Notes under the pieces: generated by a model | What the model was told of the DNA's origin: nothing | The model's database searches: none | What the model saw: only the letters and a program-made list of their open reading frames with translations | Shown: in pieces, positions 34,953 to 45,326 of the stretch | How positions within the stretch are numbered: the stretch's first letter is position 1 | Layout: every line of letters starts with the position of its first letter | Made by a program: the position numbers and the translations under genes | NCBI RefSeq assembly: GCF_001898805.1 | Contig: NZ_MKVJ01000021.1 | Span: forward strand, 1 to 64,000 | Length of the DNA stretch: 64,000 nucleotides | From: Leifsonia sp. 71-9 | GTDB lineage: Bacteria > Actinomycetota > Actinomycetes > Actinomycetales > Microbacteriaceae | Direction of reading: 5' to 3'

Positions 34953-37900
34953 TTGCTTACCCGAATCCGCGCTATTTTCGTGCGCCCGCGCGGCCGTCAC
35001 TCCGCCGCCCGACTCGCTCTGCGGACGCCCGTCAGCGTCGCCGCCGCGCTCGCCCTGGTGCTCCTCGGCTCCTCCGTCATCGGTGTGCAGGCGGCCAACG
35101 CCGACGACCTCGGCTCCGGCGTCCTGAACCTGTCGAAGACGACGACGGTCACGGATGTCGCCCCCGGCCAGCAGTTCGTCTACACCCTCAACTTCGGCTG
35201 CTCGTCGACGACGACCGGTTGCGTCGACGCCACGATCACCGACCCGCTGCCGGCCCCGCTGACCGTGGTCGGCACCCCGACCGTCGTCGGCGGCAGCGGC
35301 ACGGTCTCCGTCGACAACGGCACCATGAAGGTCGTCTTCGGCGACGTCGTCCCCAACACCACCCCGGCGAGCACGGGACTCGCCGCCGGTGCGACGGGCA
35401 CGGTCCAGCTCGTCGTCAAGGTGCCGGACGACATCGCGAAGTCGTTCGACGGCCAGACCCTCACGAACACCGCGAGCTTCACCGCGAAGAACGCGGCGAC
35501 GGTGCAGGCCTCCGCCCCCGTGGTCGTGCACGTCCCCGACGTCCTCGCCGCGACCGCCGCCAAGACCTGGAAGCCGGCGTCCACGCAGTACAACGCGGGT
35601 GAGCAGTCCACCGCCACGCTGAAGGCGGCCAGCGCGTCGAACATCGCCGCGAGCGCCCTGACCATCGCCGAGCCGGGCGACCCGTCGGTCGCGGGCGGCG
35701 TCTTCGACTTCTACGACTTCGCCGGATTCGGCGCCGTGACGTTCCCCGCCGGCGCGGACCAGGTGCAGGTCATCGCGATCACCGCCGGCCAGGACGGCGG
35801 CCCCGGCGGCGAGGTCGCCGGGCCGATCGGGACGACGCCGACCCTCCCCTCCAGTGTCGACCCGGGCGACGTGATCGGGCTCAAGCTCGTCTTCAGCTCG
35901 TCGCAGGGCGCCACCATCGCGCCGGGCGCGAACGGCTCCGCCGACGTCGTGTTCGCCCAGCGCGCCACGAACCGGCGGACGGACGCGACCCTCGTCGCGG
36001 GCGGCACCCGCGTCAACTCGATCACCGCCTCCGTCACCACCCCCAAGGGCGACGCCACCTCCAACCCGGCCACGGCCGCGCAGGAGATCGCGCCGCTGAC
36101 CGTGAGCGTCTCCGCCGACAAGAGCTTCAGCGTCCAGCAGCTGCCGGCGGGCCAGTCCACCACGGCGACCCTGACCGCGACGAACACCTCCACCGGCCCG
36201 CTGACCACCCTGTCGGTGCGCGAGCCCGGCACCGGCACGTTCTTCTCCGACAAGATCTCGTTCTCGGGCTTCACCTCCGGGGCCGCGTGGCCGGACGGCG
36301 CGACCGGCGCCACCGTCTCGTGGTCGGTCAACACCGGCAGCGCCCCGGCCGACTCGACGTTCACCGCCGCCTCCGGCCTCCCCACGACCCCGACGCTCGC
36401 GCCGGGGCAGTACATCACCGCGTTCCAGGTGACGTACACCGGGACCATCGCCACGGGCGCCTCGGCGAAGCTGCCGTTCGGCGTCGGCACGACCACGAAC
36501 GCGGGACCCGTGGGCTCCGGCTTCGTCACGTACCCCAACGCCGCGACCGTGACCGGCACGAACGCCGCCGGCAGCGACGACGACACCGCGACGGCCGACC
36601 TCCAGGTCTACTTCCCCGAGGTCATGCTGTCGCTCGCCAAGACGATCACGCCGCAGACGGTCATCCCGGGCGGCGCGAGCCTCGTCCAGCTGTCGGCGCA
36701 GACGCCGACCGGCACCAGCTCGGTGCGCCCGAACACGATCGTGGTGACCGAGCCGCAGGACACCGCGGCCGCGCCGTACTGGAACGCGTTCGACGCGACG
36801 GCCGTCGCGCCCACCTCGGTTCCCGCCGGCTCGAAGCTCACCATCGAGTACACGACCGACGGCACCACCTGGAAGACGCTCGACACCGTGGACGCGACCT
36901 CGGGCGCGAAGACGTACTCGGCCGTCCTCGACGACGTGCTGCCCAGCGGCACCACCCACTCCGACGTGCGCGGGCTGCGCTTCACCTTCACCGACCCGGC
37001 CGGCTTCGGCCAGGCCACCAACGTGAAGCCGGGCATCGTCTTCGTCGCCCGCGGCGCGCTCCGCGACGGCAGCGGCCCGACCAACCCGGGCACCTACCCG
37101 GCGCTGACCGCGTACGAGAACTGCTCCGTCAGCTCCGCGAGCGGCAGCGTCAACGGCGGCACCACGATCACGAGCCGTCCCGCCACCTCCTGCGCCACCG
37201 CGAACGTGCAGGCCACCGACGGCGGCCCCGGCCCGCTGATGGCGAGCAAGGCGTGGGACGGCACCAAGGTGCTGCAGGCGCAGTCCGGCGTCACCACGGG
37301 CGTCACCCTCGGCTGGGGCACCCAGACCACCGGCATCCGCTCGATGGTCGTGCAGGACCCGGCGACCCCCTCGCCGCTGACCGGCAGCGTATTCCAGGCG
37401 TTCGACCTGACGCGCATCGACGCGATCACGCCGACCTCGACCGGAGGCGCCACCTTCGACCCGCTGATCCGCTACGACAAGGTCTCGAAGGTCGAGCTGT
37501 TCGACGGCACCACCTGGAACGACATCACGTCCAAGGCGTGCACCACCGCGAACGCCTGCGACGGGACCTTCCCTGGCTACACGCTGAGCACCGCCGAGCG
37601 AGGCTCCACCCAGGGCGTGCGCCTGACGTTCATCGAGAGTCCGAATCGTGCCGCGACGATCGCCGCGACCGGCGACCCGATGGCGCCGACCGTGGGCAGC
37701 GGCGTCGCGAGCGCCTCCGCCGGCGCCTTCCCGGGCGCCGACGCGAACGCGCGCACCATCCACCTCGACCTGAAGCTGCGCAACGCCGTGCGCGGAAGCA
37801 CCCCGACTGACTGGGTGACCGGCACGCGCACGTACAACATGGCCGGCTCGGCGGGCGCGGTCGACAACACCGTCCTCGTCCGCGGCATCCCCGCCACCGG

Positions 37901-40900
37901 CGACCCGTTCGAGCGGACCGCGGACGACCACGTCACGATCATCGACCCGACCTTCACCACCAAGGTGACGAAGACCGCGAACCCGACGTCGCTCGTGATC
38001 CCGCAGCCGGACGTGCCCGCGGCCTCCTACCCGACCACGGTCTACACGACCACGATCGCCAACACCTCCACCAGCAGCACCTGGCAGCTGCGGATCAGCG
38101 ACCCGGTCGACTGCACCAACGCGGCGACCACCGCGCCGTGCGACTTCGGAACGTACGACGCGGCCGCCAACCCGCTGGACAAGCTGAACCTGACCAAGAT
38201 CGCCGTCGACCTCAGCTCGGCCGCCGGCGTGCAGACCTCGCTCAGCGTGGTCTCGCTGCTGCACCGCACCGCGGACGGGTCGCTCTCGACCACGACGCAC
38301 ACGATCGCGCAGGCCACCGCGCTGACCGCCTCCCAGCTCGCCGACGTCGTCGGCGTCAGCGTGCTGCTCCGCGGCACGAACGCGCAGGGGACCGACGGCA
38401 CCGGCGCCACCATCGCGTCGGGTCAGAAGGCCACCGTCACCCTGACCACGCAGCTGCGGCCGACCAGCCGCGCGGCGGGCGTCGCGCCCACAGCCGGCAC
38501 CTTCGTCAACACCGTGTACGGCGCACTGCACGACGACGTCTACCCGGCGGTGCAGGCGACGGACACGCAGAGCGCCTCCGTCACGCTGGCCAACGGCAAC
38601 CTCCAGGTCGCCACGGCCAAGACCTTCACGCCGACCAGCACGCTGCAGGCCAGCCCGACGAACCCGATCCAGGTGAACCTGCGGGCCCGCGCCACGGGGA
38701 CGCTCGCGCCGAAGATCCTCGTCATCGAGGACTCCGCGCCCACCTTCTGGAACGCGTTCACCCTCACGGGCTTCGCCATCCCGAACGTGCCGACCGGCGC
38801 CGACCGGGTGACGATCGACGCGCAGACCGGTCAGGGCGCGTCCGCGACCTGGACCTCCGGCACCGCGACGACGATCGCGACCGCGTCGCTGCCCTCGGGC
38901 GTCGCGGCCGCCGACGTGACCGGCCTCCGCTTCACGTTCACGAAGGCCGACGGCACCAGCTTCACCGCCTCGAACAACGCGGACAACGTGCGGCTCAGCG
39001 TGAGCCTGCGCTCCCAGCTGCGCGACGGCTCCGGCCCGGTCGCCTCGACCGCGGTCTCCACGCCGATGCCGGGTGAGACCGCTGCAGGCACCATCACGAA
39101 CACGGTGTCCGCCGACGCCTCCTACAACGACGTGAAGGCCACGCGCGCCACGGCGACCGCCACCTTCACGGTCAACCCCGGCACCGCCGCCATCGCGGTG
39201 GAGAAGACGAGCCCCGGTCAGGCGGCCTCCGGCAAGGAGGTCAACTGGACCCTGCGGTTCAAGAACACCGGCACCGGCTACCTGCCCAACCCGGTCGTGA
39301 TGGACACCCTCCCGGGCGACGGCTCGCTGCTCTTCGTGCCGACCAACGTGCCGGTGTACAGCACCTCGACCGGCGGCACGCTGCCGACCGACGCGACCAA
39401 GGTGTCCCGTGCGTACGACCAGACGGCGGGGACCATCCGCTTCACCTGGCCGGCCGGATCGCAGCTGGCCCCGGGTGAGACCTACAGCATCACCATCTCG
39501 CTGCAGATCAAGCCGGGCCTGCCGCCCGCGACGGTCGCGACCAACCGGTTCGGCGTGAGCACCGACCGCGTCCTCACGGCCGGCGTCTGCACCGCGCTCA
39601 ACCCGGGCAACGGCCGCCCCGTCAGCTTCGCGGCGAACACGTGCTCCACGTCCAACGTCGTCACCACGCTGTCGCAGGGCTCCTTCACCGCCTCGAAGGG
39701 CGTCCGCTCCGACAGCGGCGCCGCGCAGAACATCAACAACCCGGCCCTGCCCTGCACCTCCGACGCGGACGGCTACTACCGCTACCCCTGCGCGGCCGTC
39801 AGCGCGATCGGCGACACCGACCACTGGAAGCTCGAGATGGTGAACGGCGGGAACGTCGCCGCCAAGAGCCTCACGGCCGTCGACGTCTTCCCGTACCCCG
39901 GCGACGTCGGCGTGGTCGACCCGTCGCAGCGCGGCTCGGTCTACACGCCGCGGTTCAACGGCGACGTCGCCTTCCAGACGTCGGGCGGCCAGGACGGCAG
40001 CCGGATGGACTGGTACGTCACCACCTCCGCGAACCCCTGCACCAAGGAGATCACCCCGGGCGCCGGCTCCTGCCCCGCGGGATCGTGGCTGCCCTCCAGC
40101 GTGGTCGGCACGACCGTCGACGCCGGTGCGGTCACCGCGATCAAGATGGTCTTCGACTTCAGCGGCGCCCCCGGAGCGGTGCTGCCGGCCGGCGGCTCGC
40201 TCAAGGTGACCTACTCGACGACCAACGTCCCGACGACGAAGGCCGGGGACGACCGCGCACCGGTCACCGCCCCGGTGACCGGCGTGCGCGCCTGGAACTC
40301 CTTCGGCTTCTACCCGACCTACGTGTCGGGATCGCAGCCGGCGGGACCGCAGGAGCCGATCAAGTCCGGCGTCATCCTCACCGGCGGCCCGCTGCAGATC
40401 ACGAAGACGATCACGGGAGACGCGGCCCAGTACGCGCCGACCAGTTTCGTCGCCGACGTGGTGTGCACGATCGAGGGCGTGAAGGTCGACCTCGGCAGCG
40501 CCTCCTCGGTCACGCTGAGCAAGGCCGGCGGCTACACGGCCCGCATCGACGGCATCCCGGTCGGCGCGTCCTGCGCGGTCACCGAGCACGGCGCCGACGG
40601 CTCGTACGGCGAGTCCAGCCGCACGGTCACCCCGTCGAGCGTGGTCATCGCGACCGCGGCCGACGCGACCGCCGCGGTCCCGGCCGGCCAGAGCGTCGCG
40701 ATCGCGAACGACTACGCGGTCACGCAGCTCACCGTCACGAAGCACGTCGACACCGCGGCGTCCGCCGGATCGTTCGGGCCGTTCGGGATGACGCTGGTCT
40801 GCACCAGCGCCCTCGGTACGCGGATCCCGCTCGCCGCGGCCGACGCGGCCTTCACGCTCGCCGACGGCGCCTCGCGCACCGTGACCGGCCTGCCGGTCGG

Positions 40901-42542
40901 CGCCACCTGCGTGATCAGCGAGACGGACGCCGACGGCGCCGCCACCGCTCCCAACCACGTCGGCATCGCGTTCGACGGCGCGGCGGAGACCTCGGGCGCG
41001 TCGGCCACGGTGACCCTCACGAACGCGGACGGCGGTGACGACGCGGTGGTGACCAACCACTACGCGGCGGGCACCCTGACGATCACCAAGACCGTCGACG
41101 GCGACGCCGCGGGCGACTACGGCACCGGTCCCTTCACGGTGCACGCGACCTGCGTATACGACGGCGACCAGACCCTGTTCGACGGTGACGTGACCATCCG
41201 CGGCGGCGAGACCGTGACGGTCCCGGGCGTGTACCCGGCCGGCACCGTCTGCGATGTGACGGAGACGGCGACCGGAGGCGCGACGGACAGCACCGTCGAC
41301 ACGCCCTCGGTCACCATCCCCGGCGCCCTCGACGGCAGCGTGCAGAACGTGACGGTCGACGTGACCAACACCTTCTCCGCCGGCTCCGTCGCGATCGAGA
41401 AGGTCCGCACCGGCGACGGCGCCGCGACCTACGGCTCCGGTCCGTTCACCGCCCAGCTCACCTGCACCTGGGTCAAGGACGGCGTCACGCTCACCATCCC
41501 GCTGCCCGACGCCGGGCGGGTCGTCCTGAACGACGCGAACGGCTACAAGGCCACCGTCACCGGGCTCATCCAGGGCGCCCACTGCGACACCGCCGAGACG
41601 GCCACGGGAGGCGCGACCTCCGTCGCGATCGCCCCGGCCGCCGGAGTGACGGTTCCGGCGGGCAGCCCGGCGGCGGTGACGATCACCAACACCTTCGACA
41701 CCGGGTCGCTCACCATCGACAAGAAGCGCGTCGGCGACGGCGTCGCCCTCTTCGGAGCCGGTCCGTTCACGATGCAGGTGACCTGCACCTACCTGGTCGA
41801 CGGCGTGACCACGCCGATCGACCTCGGGAAGAACGCGACGCTGACGCTCTCGAAGGCGAACGGGTACACGGCGACGATCGACGATCTGATCGCGGGCGCC
41901 TCCTGCTCGGTCGAGGAGACGGACGCGGGCCTCGCCACGCAGACGACCCTCGACCCGGCCGATGGCATCGTCGCGATCCCGTCCGGCTCGGCCGCCACGG
42001 TCACGGTGACCAACCGCTTCGACATCGGGCACCTCTCGATCCTGAAGAGCGCGGACCGGGCCTCGGCCTCGGTGGGCGACACGATCGTCTACACGATCGT
42101 CGTCACCAACGACGGCCAGATCGACGCGGTGGACGCGACGGTGAGCGACCTCCTGCCGAAGGGGCTCCGGGTGATCAGCACCAACCCGCTCTCCACGGCC
42201 TCGGCGGGCAAGCTGACGTGGAAGATCCCCTCGCTCGCGGTGGGCAAGTCCGTCACGTTCACGGTGACCACCGTGCTCGACGCACCGCTCGACACCAGCA
42301 ACCGCGCGACGGTCACCACCCCTCCGGGGCCGTGGGAGCCGTCCACCGGTGAGGGCGGCTGCGGCGACGCCGGCGTCGCGTGCGCCGTCGTGCTCGACCC
42401 GCCGCGCGCCGCCGGCACCGGGCTCGCGAGCACCGGCTCCGACCAGCGCACCGGGATGCTGTGGGCGCTCGGCCTGCTCATCGCCGGCGCCGGCGGACTC
42501 GTGTCCACGCGTCTGCGCCGCCGCCACCCGCGGCACGGCTGA
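34953..42542 (+). CDS. Giant LAxTG surface protein with DUF5979 and DUF11 repeats
   Basis: 2,529 residues. The start is TTG 34953 behind a GGGGGACCC site; a signal peptide follows (RTPVSVAAALALVLLGSSVIGVQA). Residues about 50-1800 are a long series of Thr/Ala-rich beta-sandwich modules of the kind that carry DPLPAPLTV or DTLPGDGSLLFVPTNVPVYS motifs. Five DUF5979-type repeats occupy about 1814-2360 and one DUF11 repeat (SILKSADRASASVGDTIVYTIVVTN) about 2361-2470. LASTG at 2491-2495, a hydrophobic stretch and RLRRRHPRHG complete a class E sortase signal. It is probably a stalk-like adhesin on the cell wall. No enzyme motif was seen. Confidence 0.9.
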   Translation: MLTRIRAIFVRPRGRHSAARLALRTPVSVAAALALVLLGSSVIGVQAANADDLGSGVLNLSKTTTVTDVAPGQQFVYTLNFGCSSTTTGCVDATITDPLPAPLTVVGTPTVVGGSGTVSVDNGTMKVVFGDVVPNTTPASTGLAAGATGTVQLVVKVPDDIAKSFDGQTLTNTASFTAKNAATVQASAPVVVHVPDVLAATAAKTWKPASTQYNAGEQSTATLKAASASNIAASALTIAEPGDPSVAGGVFDFYDFAGFGAVTFPAGADQVQVIAITAGQDGGPGGEVAGPIGTTPTLPSSVDPGDVIGLKLVFSSSQGATIAPGANGSADVVFAQRATNRRTDATLVAGGTRVNSITASVTTPKGDATSNPATAAQEIAPLTVSVSADKSFSVQQLPAGQSTTATLTATNTSTGPLTTLSVREPGTGTFFSDKISFSGFTSGAAWPDGATGATVSWSVNTGSAPADSTFTAASGLPTTPTLAPGQYITAFQVTYTGTIATGASAKLPFGVGTTTNAGPVGSGFVTYPNAATVTGTNAAGSDDDTATADLQVYFPEVMLSLAKTITPQTVIPGGASLVQLSAQTPTGTSSVRPNTIVVTEPQDTAAAPYWNAFDATAVAPTSVPAGSKLTIEYTTDGTTWKTLDTVDATSGAKTYSAVLDDVLPSGTTHSDVRGLRFTFTDPAGFGQATNVKPGIVFVARGALRDGSGPTNPGTYPALTAYENCSVSSASGSVNGGTTITSRPATSCATANVQATDGGPGPLMASKAWDGTKVLQAQSGVTTGVTLGWGTQTTGIRSMVVQDPATPSPLTGSVFQAFDLTRIDAITPTSTGGATFDPLIRYDKVSKVELFDGTTWNDITSKACTTANACDGTFPGYTLSTAERGSTQGVRLTFIESPNRAATIAATGDPMAPTVGSGVASASAGAFPGADANARTIHLDLKLRNAVRGSTPTDWVTGTRTYNMAGSAGAVDNTVLVRGIPATGDPFERTADDHVTIIDPTFTTKVTKTANPTSLVIPQPDVPAASYPTTVYTTTIANTSTSSTWQLRISDPVDCTNAATTAPCDFGTYDAAANPLDKLNLTKIAVDLSSAAGVQTSLSVVSLLHRTADGSLSTTTHTIAQATALTASQLADVVGVSVLLRGTNAQGTDGTGATIASGQKATVTLTTQLRPTSRAAGVAPTAGTFVNTVYGALHDDVYPAVQATDTQSASVTLANGNLQVATAKTFTPTSTLQASPTNPIQVNLRARATGTLAPKILVIEDSAPTFWNAFTLTGFAIPNVPTGADRVTIDAQTGQGASATWTSGTATTIATASLPSGVAAADVTGLRFTFTKADGTSFTASNNADNVRLSVSLRSQLRDGSGPVASTAVSTPMPGETAAGTITNTVSADASYNDVKATRATATATFTVNPGTAAIAVEKTSPGQAASGKEVNWTLRFKNTGTGYLPNPVVMDTLPGDGSLLFVPTNVPVYSTSTGGTLPTDATKVSRAYDQTAGTIRFTWPAGSQLAPGETYSITISLQIKPGLPPATVATNRFGVSTDRVLTAGVCTALNPGNGRPVSFAANTCSTSNVVTTLSQGSFTASKGVRSDSGAAQNINNPALPCTSDADGYYRYPCAAVSAIGDTDHWKLEMVNGGNVAAKSLTAVDVFPYPGDVGVVDPSQRGSVYTPRFNGDVAFQTSGGQDGSRMDWYVTTSANPCTKEITPGAGSCPAGSWLPSSVVGTTVDAGAVTAIKMVFDFSGAPGAVLPAGGSLKVTYSTTNVPTTKAGDDRAPVTAPVTGVRAWNSFGFYPTYVSGSQPAGPQEPIKSGVILTGGPLQITKTITGDAAQYAPTSFVADVVCTIEGVKVDLGSASSVTLSKAGGYTARIDGIPVGASCAVTEHGADGSYGESSRTVTPSSVVIATAADATAAVPAGQSVAIANDYAVTQLTVTKHVDTAASAGSFGPFGMTLVCTSALGTRIPLAAADAAFTLADGASRTVTGLPVGATCVISETDADGAATAPNHVGIAFDGAAETSGASATVTLTNADGGDDAVVTNHYAAGTLTITKTVDGDAAGDYGTGPFTVHATCVYDGDQTLFDGDVTIRGGETVTVPGVYPAGTVCDVTETATGGATDSTVDTPSVTIPGALDGSVQNVTVDVTNTFSAGSVAIEKVRTGDGAATYGSGPFTAQLTCTWVKDGVTLTIPLPDAGRVVLNDANGYKATVTGLIQGAHCDTAETATGGATSVAIAPAAGVTVPAGSPAAVTITNTFDTGSLTIDKKRVGDGVALFGAGPFTMQVTCTYLVDGVTTPIDLGKNATLTLSKANGYTATIDDLIAGASCSVEETDAGLATQTTLDPADGIVAIPSGSAATVTVTNRFDIGHLSILKSADRASASVGDTIVYTIVVTNDGQIDAVDATVSDLLPKGLRVISTNPLSTASAGKLTWKIPSLAVGKSVTFTVTTVLDAPLDTSNRATVTTPPGPWEPSTGEGGCGDAGVACAVVLDPPRAAGTGLASTGSDQRTGMLWALGLLIAGAGGLVSTRLRRRHPRHG
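40392..42032 (+). repeat. Five tandem DUF5979-type repeats inside the giant surface protein
   Basis: The units start near 40392, 40728, 41076, 41388 and 41709, each about 105-116 codons. Each opens with a LTITKTVDGDAA-like line, has GPFT or FGPFGM followed by a Cys (VTCTY, LTCTW, LVCTS), then GAxCxVxET, and closes with VTNxF. Paired cysteines suggest one disulfide or isopeptide-like crosslink per module. Confidence 0.8.
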
Positions 42543-42561
42543 CATCGGCACGGCTGACCCT

Positions 42562-42603
42562 GCAGCGGCGGGATGAGGGCGACACCCCTCGTCCCGCCGC
42601 TGC
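42562..42603. terminator. Bidirectional terminator after the giant surface protein
   Basis: 18-base arms (42562-42579 and 42586-42603) pair with one G-T wobble around a six-base loop. It lies 19 bp after the surface protein stop and 14 bp beyond the stop of the convergent MFS gene. Confidence 0.8.
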
Positions 42604-42617
42604 GGTGTATCGCGTCG

Positions 42618-43829
42618 TCAGGCCGTGCGGCGTCGCGCCCGCCCGGCCATGACCAGCAGGGCGGCCAGTCCGAGGACCGCCATCGCGATCCCGATCAGCA
42701 CGGGTCCGATCGCGCCGAGCGGCGACGCGATCGCCCCGGCCCCGGCCGCGGTTCCGATCGCCGTCCCGCCGTTGAACGCGGCGACGGAGACCGCCGCCGC
42801 GAGGGTGGGTGCCGCGCGGGCGTAGCGCACCGCGAGGCCCGTGCCGACGGGCGGGATCCCCATCCCGGCGACGCCCAGGAGGAACAGCAGCACGAAGGTC
42901 GCGACGGCGTCGGTCGACAGCGGGACGAGCGCCACGAGGACGACGACGCTGCCGGCCGTCGCCGTGATGAAGGTCGCGAGCGGCCGCTCGTCGGCGAAGC
43001 GCCCGGCGAGGTTCGTGCCGAGGACGGCTCCGACGCCGAACGCGACGAAGAGCAGGGGCACGGCCGCCTCGGGGATCCCGGCGCGTCCCGTGGCCAGCGG
43101 CGAGAGGTAGCTGAACGCGGTCATGTAACCGCCGGTGGCGAGCACCGTCGCGACCAGGAGGATCGCCATGCGTCCGGTGGCGACCGCGCGGAGCTCGTCC
43201 CGCACCGATGACGCCGCGTGCTCGTCGTCGCGCGGCGTGAACCGGGCGATCACCGGGGCGGCCAGAGCGGCGAGCACGGCCAGGGCCCAGAAGGTCCCCC
43301 GCCAGCCGAGCAGCTGACCGGCGACGGCCCCGAGCGGCACGCCCGCCACGGTGGCCAGCCCGACGCCGGTCATCATCACCTCGAGCGCGCGCGAGCTGCT
43401 CGCCGGGCCGGCGGCGGTCGTCGCGACGGCCGAGGCGACGGCCCAGAAGGCGCCCGCCGCGAGCGCCGTGATCACCCGCGCGACGAGCACGATCCCGAAC
43501 GCGCCGCCGGCCGCGGCGAGCACGTGCCCGGCGGCGAAGACGAGCAGAGCGAGTACGAGGGTGGCGCGGCGCGGCAGCCGGAGGGTCGCGAGCGCCATGA
43601 GCGGTGACCCGACGATCATCCCGCCGGCGAAGGCGGTGATCAGCAGACCGGCCTGCGCGACCGAGACGTGCAGGTCCGCGGCGATCTCCGGCAGGAGGCC
43701 GGCGACGATGTATTCGGTCGTGATCATGAGGAACGTGCCGAGCGTGAGCAGCGGCACCACGAACGGGAGCCGGGGCCGGCGGCCCGGGGAGCCCGTCGCG
43801 GTCGTGGAGGCGGTGGAGGGTGCGGTCAT
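42618..43829 (-). CDS. MFS transporter, 12-helix efflux type
   Basis: 403 residues, twelve predicted hydrophobic segments. VPLLTLGTFLMITTEYIVAGLLPEIAADLHVS and the RLPRRATLVLALLVFAAGH loop are typical of the sugar-efflux/chloramphenicol-type (DHA1) proton antiporters. ATG 43829 overlaps the stop of another MFS gene (ATGA). Substrates unknown. Confidence 0.88.
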   Translation of the reverse strand: MTAPSTASTTATGSPGRRPRLPFVVPLLTLGTFLMITTEYIVAGLLPEIAADLHVSVAQAGLLITAFAGGMIVGSPLMALATLRLPRRATLVLALLVFAAGHVLAAAGGAFGIVLVARVITALAAGAFWAVASAVATTAAGPASSSRALEVMMTGVGLATVAGVPLGAVAGQLLGWRGTFWALAVLAALAAPVIARFTPRDDEHAASSVRDELRAVATGRMAILLVATVLATGGYMTAFSYLSPLATGRAGIPEAAVPLLFVAFGVGAVLGTNLAGRFADERPLATFITATAGSVVVLVALVPLSTDAVATFVLLFLLGVAGMGIPPVGTGLAVRYARAAPTLAAAVSVAAFNGGTAIGTAAGAGAIASPLGAIGPVLIGIAMAVLGLAALLVMAGRARRRTA

Positions 43830-45196
43830 TCTGAACCGGCCTTTCGGGTCTGGGGCCCGCGGATGCGGAGGCTGACGAGTGCCGCGGCGAGCAGACCGGC
43901 CGCAGCGATCGCGAAGGCGAGCTGCATGCCGGGCACGAACGTCGCCGGATCCGCGACGAACGCGCCGAAGACGGCGATCGCGACGGCTCCGCCGACCTGG
44001 CGGACGGTGTTGAACACGGCGCTCGCCGCTCCAGCGCGGTGGGCGGGCGCACTGGCGAGGACGACGGAGGTCACCGGCGGCATGGCGATCGAGCCGCCCG
44101 TCCCGGTGAAGACGAGGAAGAGTCCGGCGAGCAGCGGGGAGCCGGTCGGCGCGCAGGCCAGCAGGCCGACGAACCCCAGCGCCATCAGGCCGAGCCCGAG
44201 GGCCGCCGGAACGCGCGGACCGTAGCGGTTGGCGAGCCTCCCGCTGACGAGGTTGCCGGTGATGCTGAACGCGGCCGACGGCAGGAACACGAGGCCGGCG
44301 AGCAGCGGTGACAGCCCGAGGTGCTGCTGCAGGTACAGGCTGACGACGAACACCGAGCCGAAGTTGCCGACCATGAAGGCGAACCCGTCGAGCAGCGCGA
44401 TCCGCATCCCCGCCGGCCGGAACAGGTCCAGCGGCATCATCGGGTGGCGCACGCGGGACTGGAGCAGCACGAAGCACGCGATCCCGGCCACGGCGATGAC
44501 GAGCGCCGCGATCACCGCCGGCCGGGCGAACCCGCTGTCGCCGCCGGTGATGAGCCCGTACATCAGCGCGGTCAGCGCGACCGCGGCGACCGCCTGACCG
44601 GCCCAGTCGAACGGCGTGGGCCGCGCCGGCGACGGGGCGACCGCGGTGAGCAGGGCGAGCATCGCGACGCCGACGGGGAGGTTGATCGCGAAGACCAGCC
44701 GCCAGTCGACCGTCGTGAGGAGACCTCCGACCAGCGGGCCGACGGCTCCGGCGACCGCGCCGCCGACCGCCCAGATCCCGAGCGCGTGCGTGCGCTGCCG
44801 CGGGTCGGGGAACGCCTCCCTGATCAACGCCATCGAGGCCGGCAGCATGATCGCCGCGCCGGCCCCCTGGACGACACGCGCCGCGATGAGCAGGCCGAGC
44901 GTCGGGGCGACCGCGCACGCGATCGACGCCAGCAGGAACAGGGCGATCCCGGCGCCGAACGCCCGCTTCGCTCCGATCCGGTCGGAGAGGTTGCCCGCGA
45001 AGAGCAGCAGGACGGCGAACGTCAGCGTGTACCCGTCGATCACCCACTGGCGGCCGGAGGCGCCGCCGCCGAGCTCGACGCCGATCTGCGTCAGCGCGAG
45101 GTTCACGATCAGGATGTCGAGCGTGATCAGGAAGAACCCCAGCGACGCCAGCAGCAGGGTGGCGCGCGCTCGGGTCGCGGTCTGGGGGCGGTACAC
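43826..45196 (-). CDS. MFS transporter, 14-helix DHA2 type
   Basis: 456 residues from GTG 45196, directly behind GGAGGAGCGCC; longer starts lack a site. ATLLLASLGFFLITLDILIVNLALTQIGVELG is the standard DHA2 first helix (LD.TIVNVALP-like) and GWRLVFAINLP appears as VDWRLVFAINLPVG. Predicted multidrug efflux. It is translationally coupled to the next MFS gene and divergent from an XRE/MmyB regulator, which probably controls the pair. Confidence 0.88.
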   Translation of the reverse strand: MYRPQTATRARATLLLASLGFFLITLDILIVNLALTQIGVELGGGASGRQWVIDGYTLTFAVLLLFAGNLSDRIGAKRAFGAGIALFLLASIACAVAPTLGLLIAARVVQGAGAAIMLPASMALIREAFPDPRQRTHALGIWAVGGAVAGAVGPLVGGLLTTVDWRLVFAINLPVGVAMLALLTAVAPSPARPTPFDWAGQAVAAVALTALMYGLITGGDSGFARPAVIAALVIAVAGIACFVLLQSRVRHPMMPLDLFRPAGMRIALLDGFAFMVGNFGSVFVVSLYLQQHLGLSPLLAGLVFLPSAAFSITGNLVSGRLANRYGPRVPAALGLGLMALGFVGLLACAPTGSPLLAGLFLVFTGTGGSIAMPPVTSVVLASAPAHRAGAASAVFNTVRQVGGAVAIAVFGAFVADPATFVPGMQLAFAIAAAGLLAAALVSLRIRGPQTRKAGSE

Positions 45197-45326
45197 GGCG
45201 CTCCTCCGGTCGGCGGCGATGGTCGGGGTCCAGCCAACCGGGGTCCGCGTGCGCGAGGGAGTCTCCGTCGAAAGGTGTTCCGCCAGGGCACCCCACGACG
45301 GCCGATCGGCTCGTACGGTGGGAGGC

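Noticed and set aside
34834-35127. A 97-codon plus frame starting before the giant surface protein
   Set aside because: No ribosome binding site, and it overlaps the surface protein signal peptide in another frame.
34893-42551. A 2,552-codon open frame on the minus strand, antisense to the giant surface protein
   Set aside because: It is a composition shadow: the product is Arg/Gly/Asp/Val-rich with no domains, while the plus frame has a signal peptide, repeats and a sorting signal.
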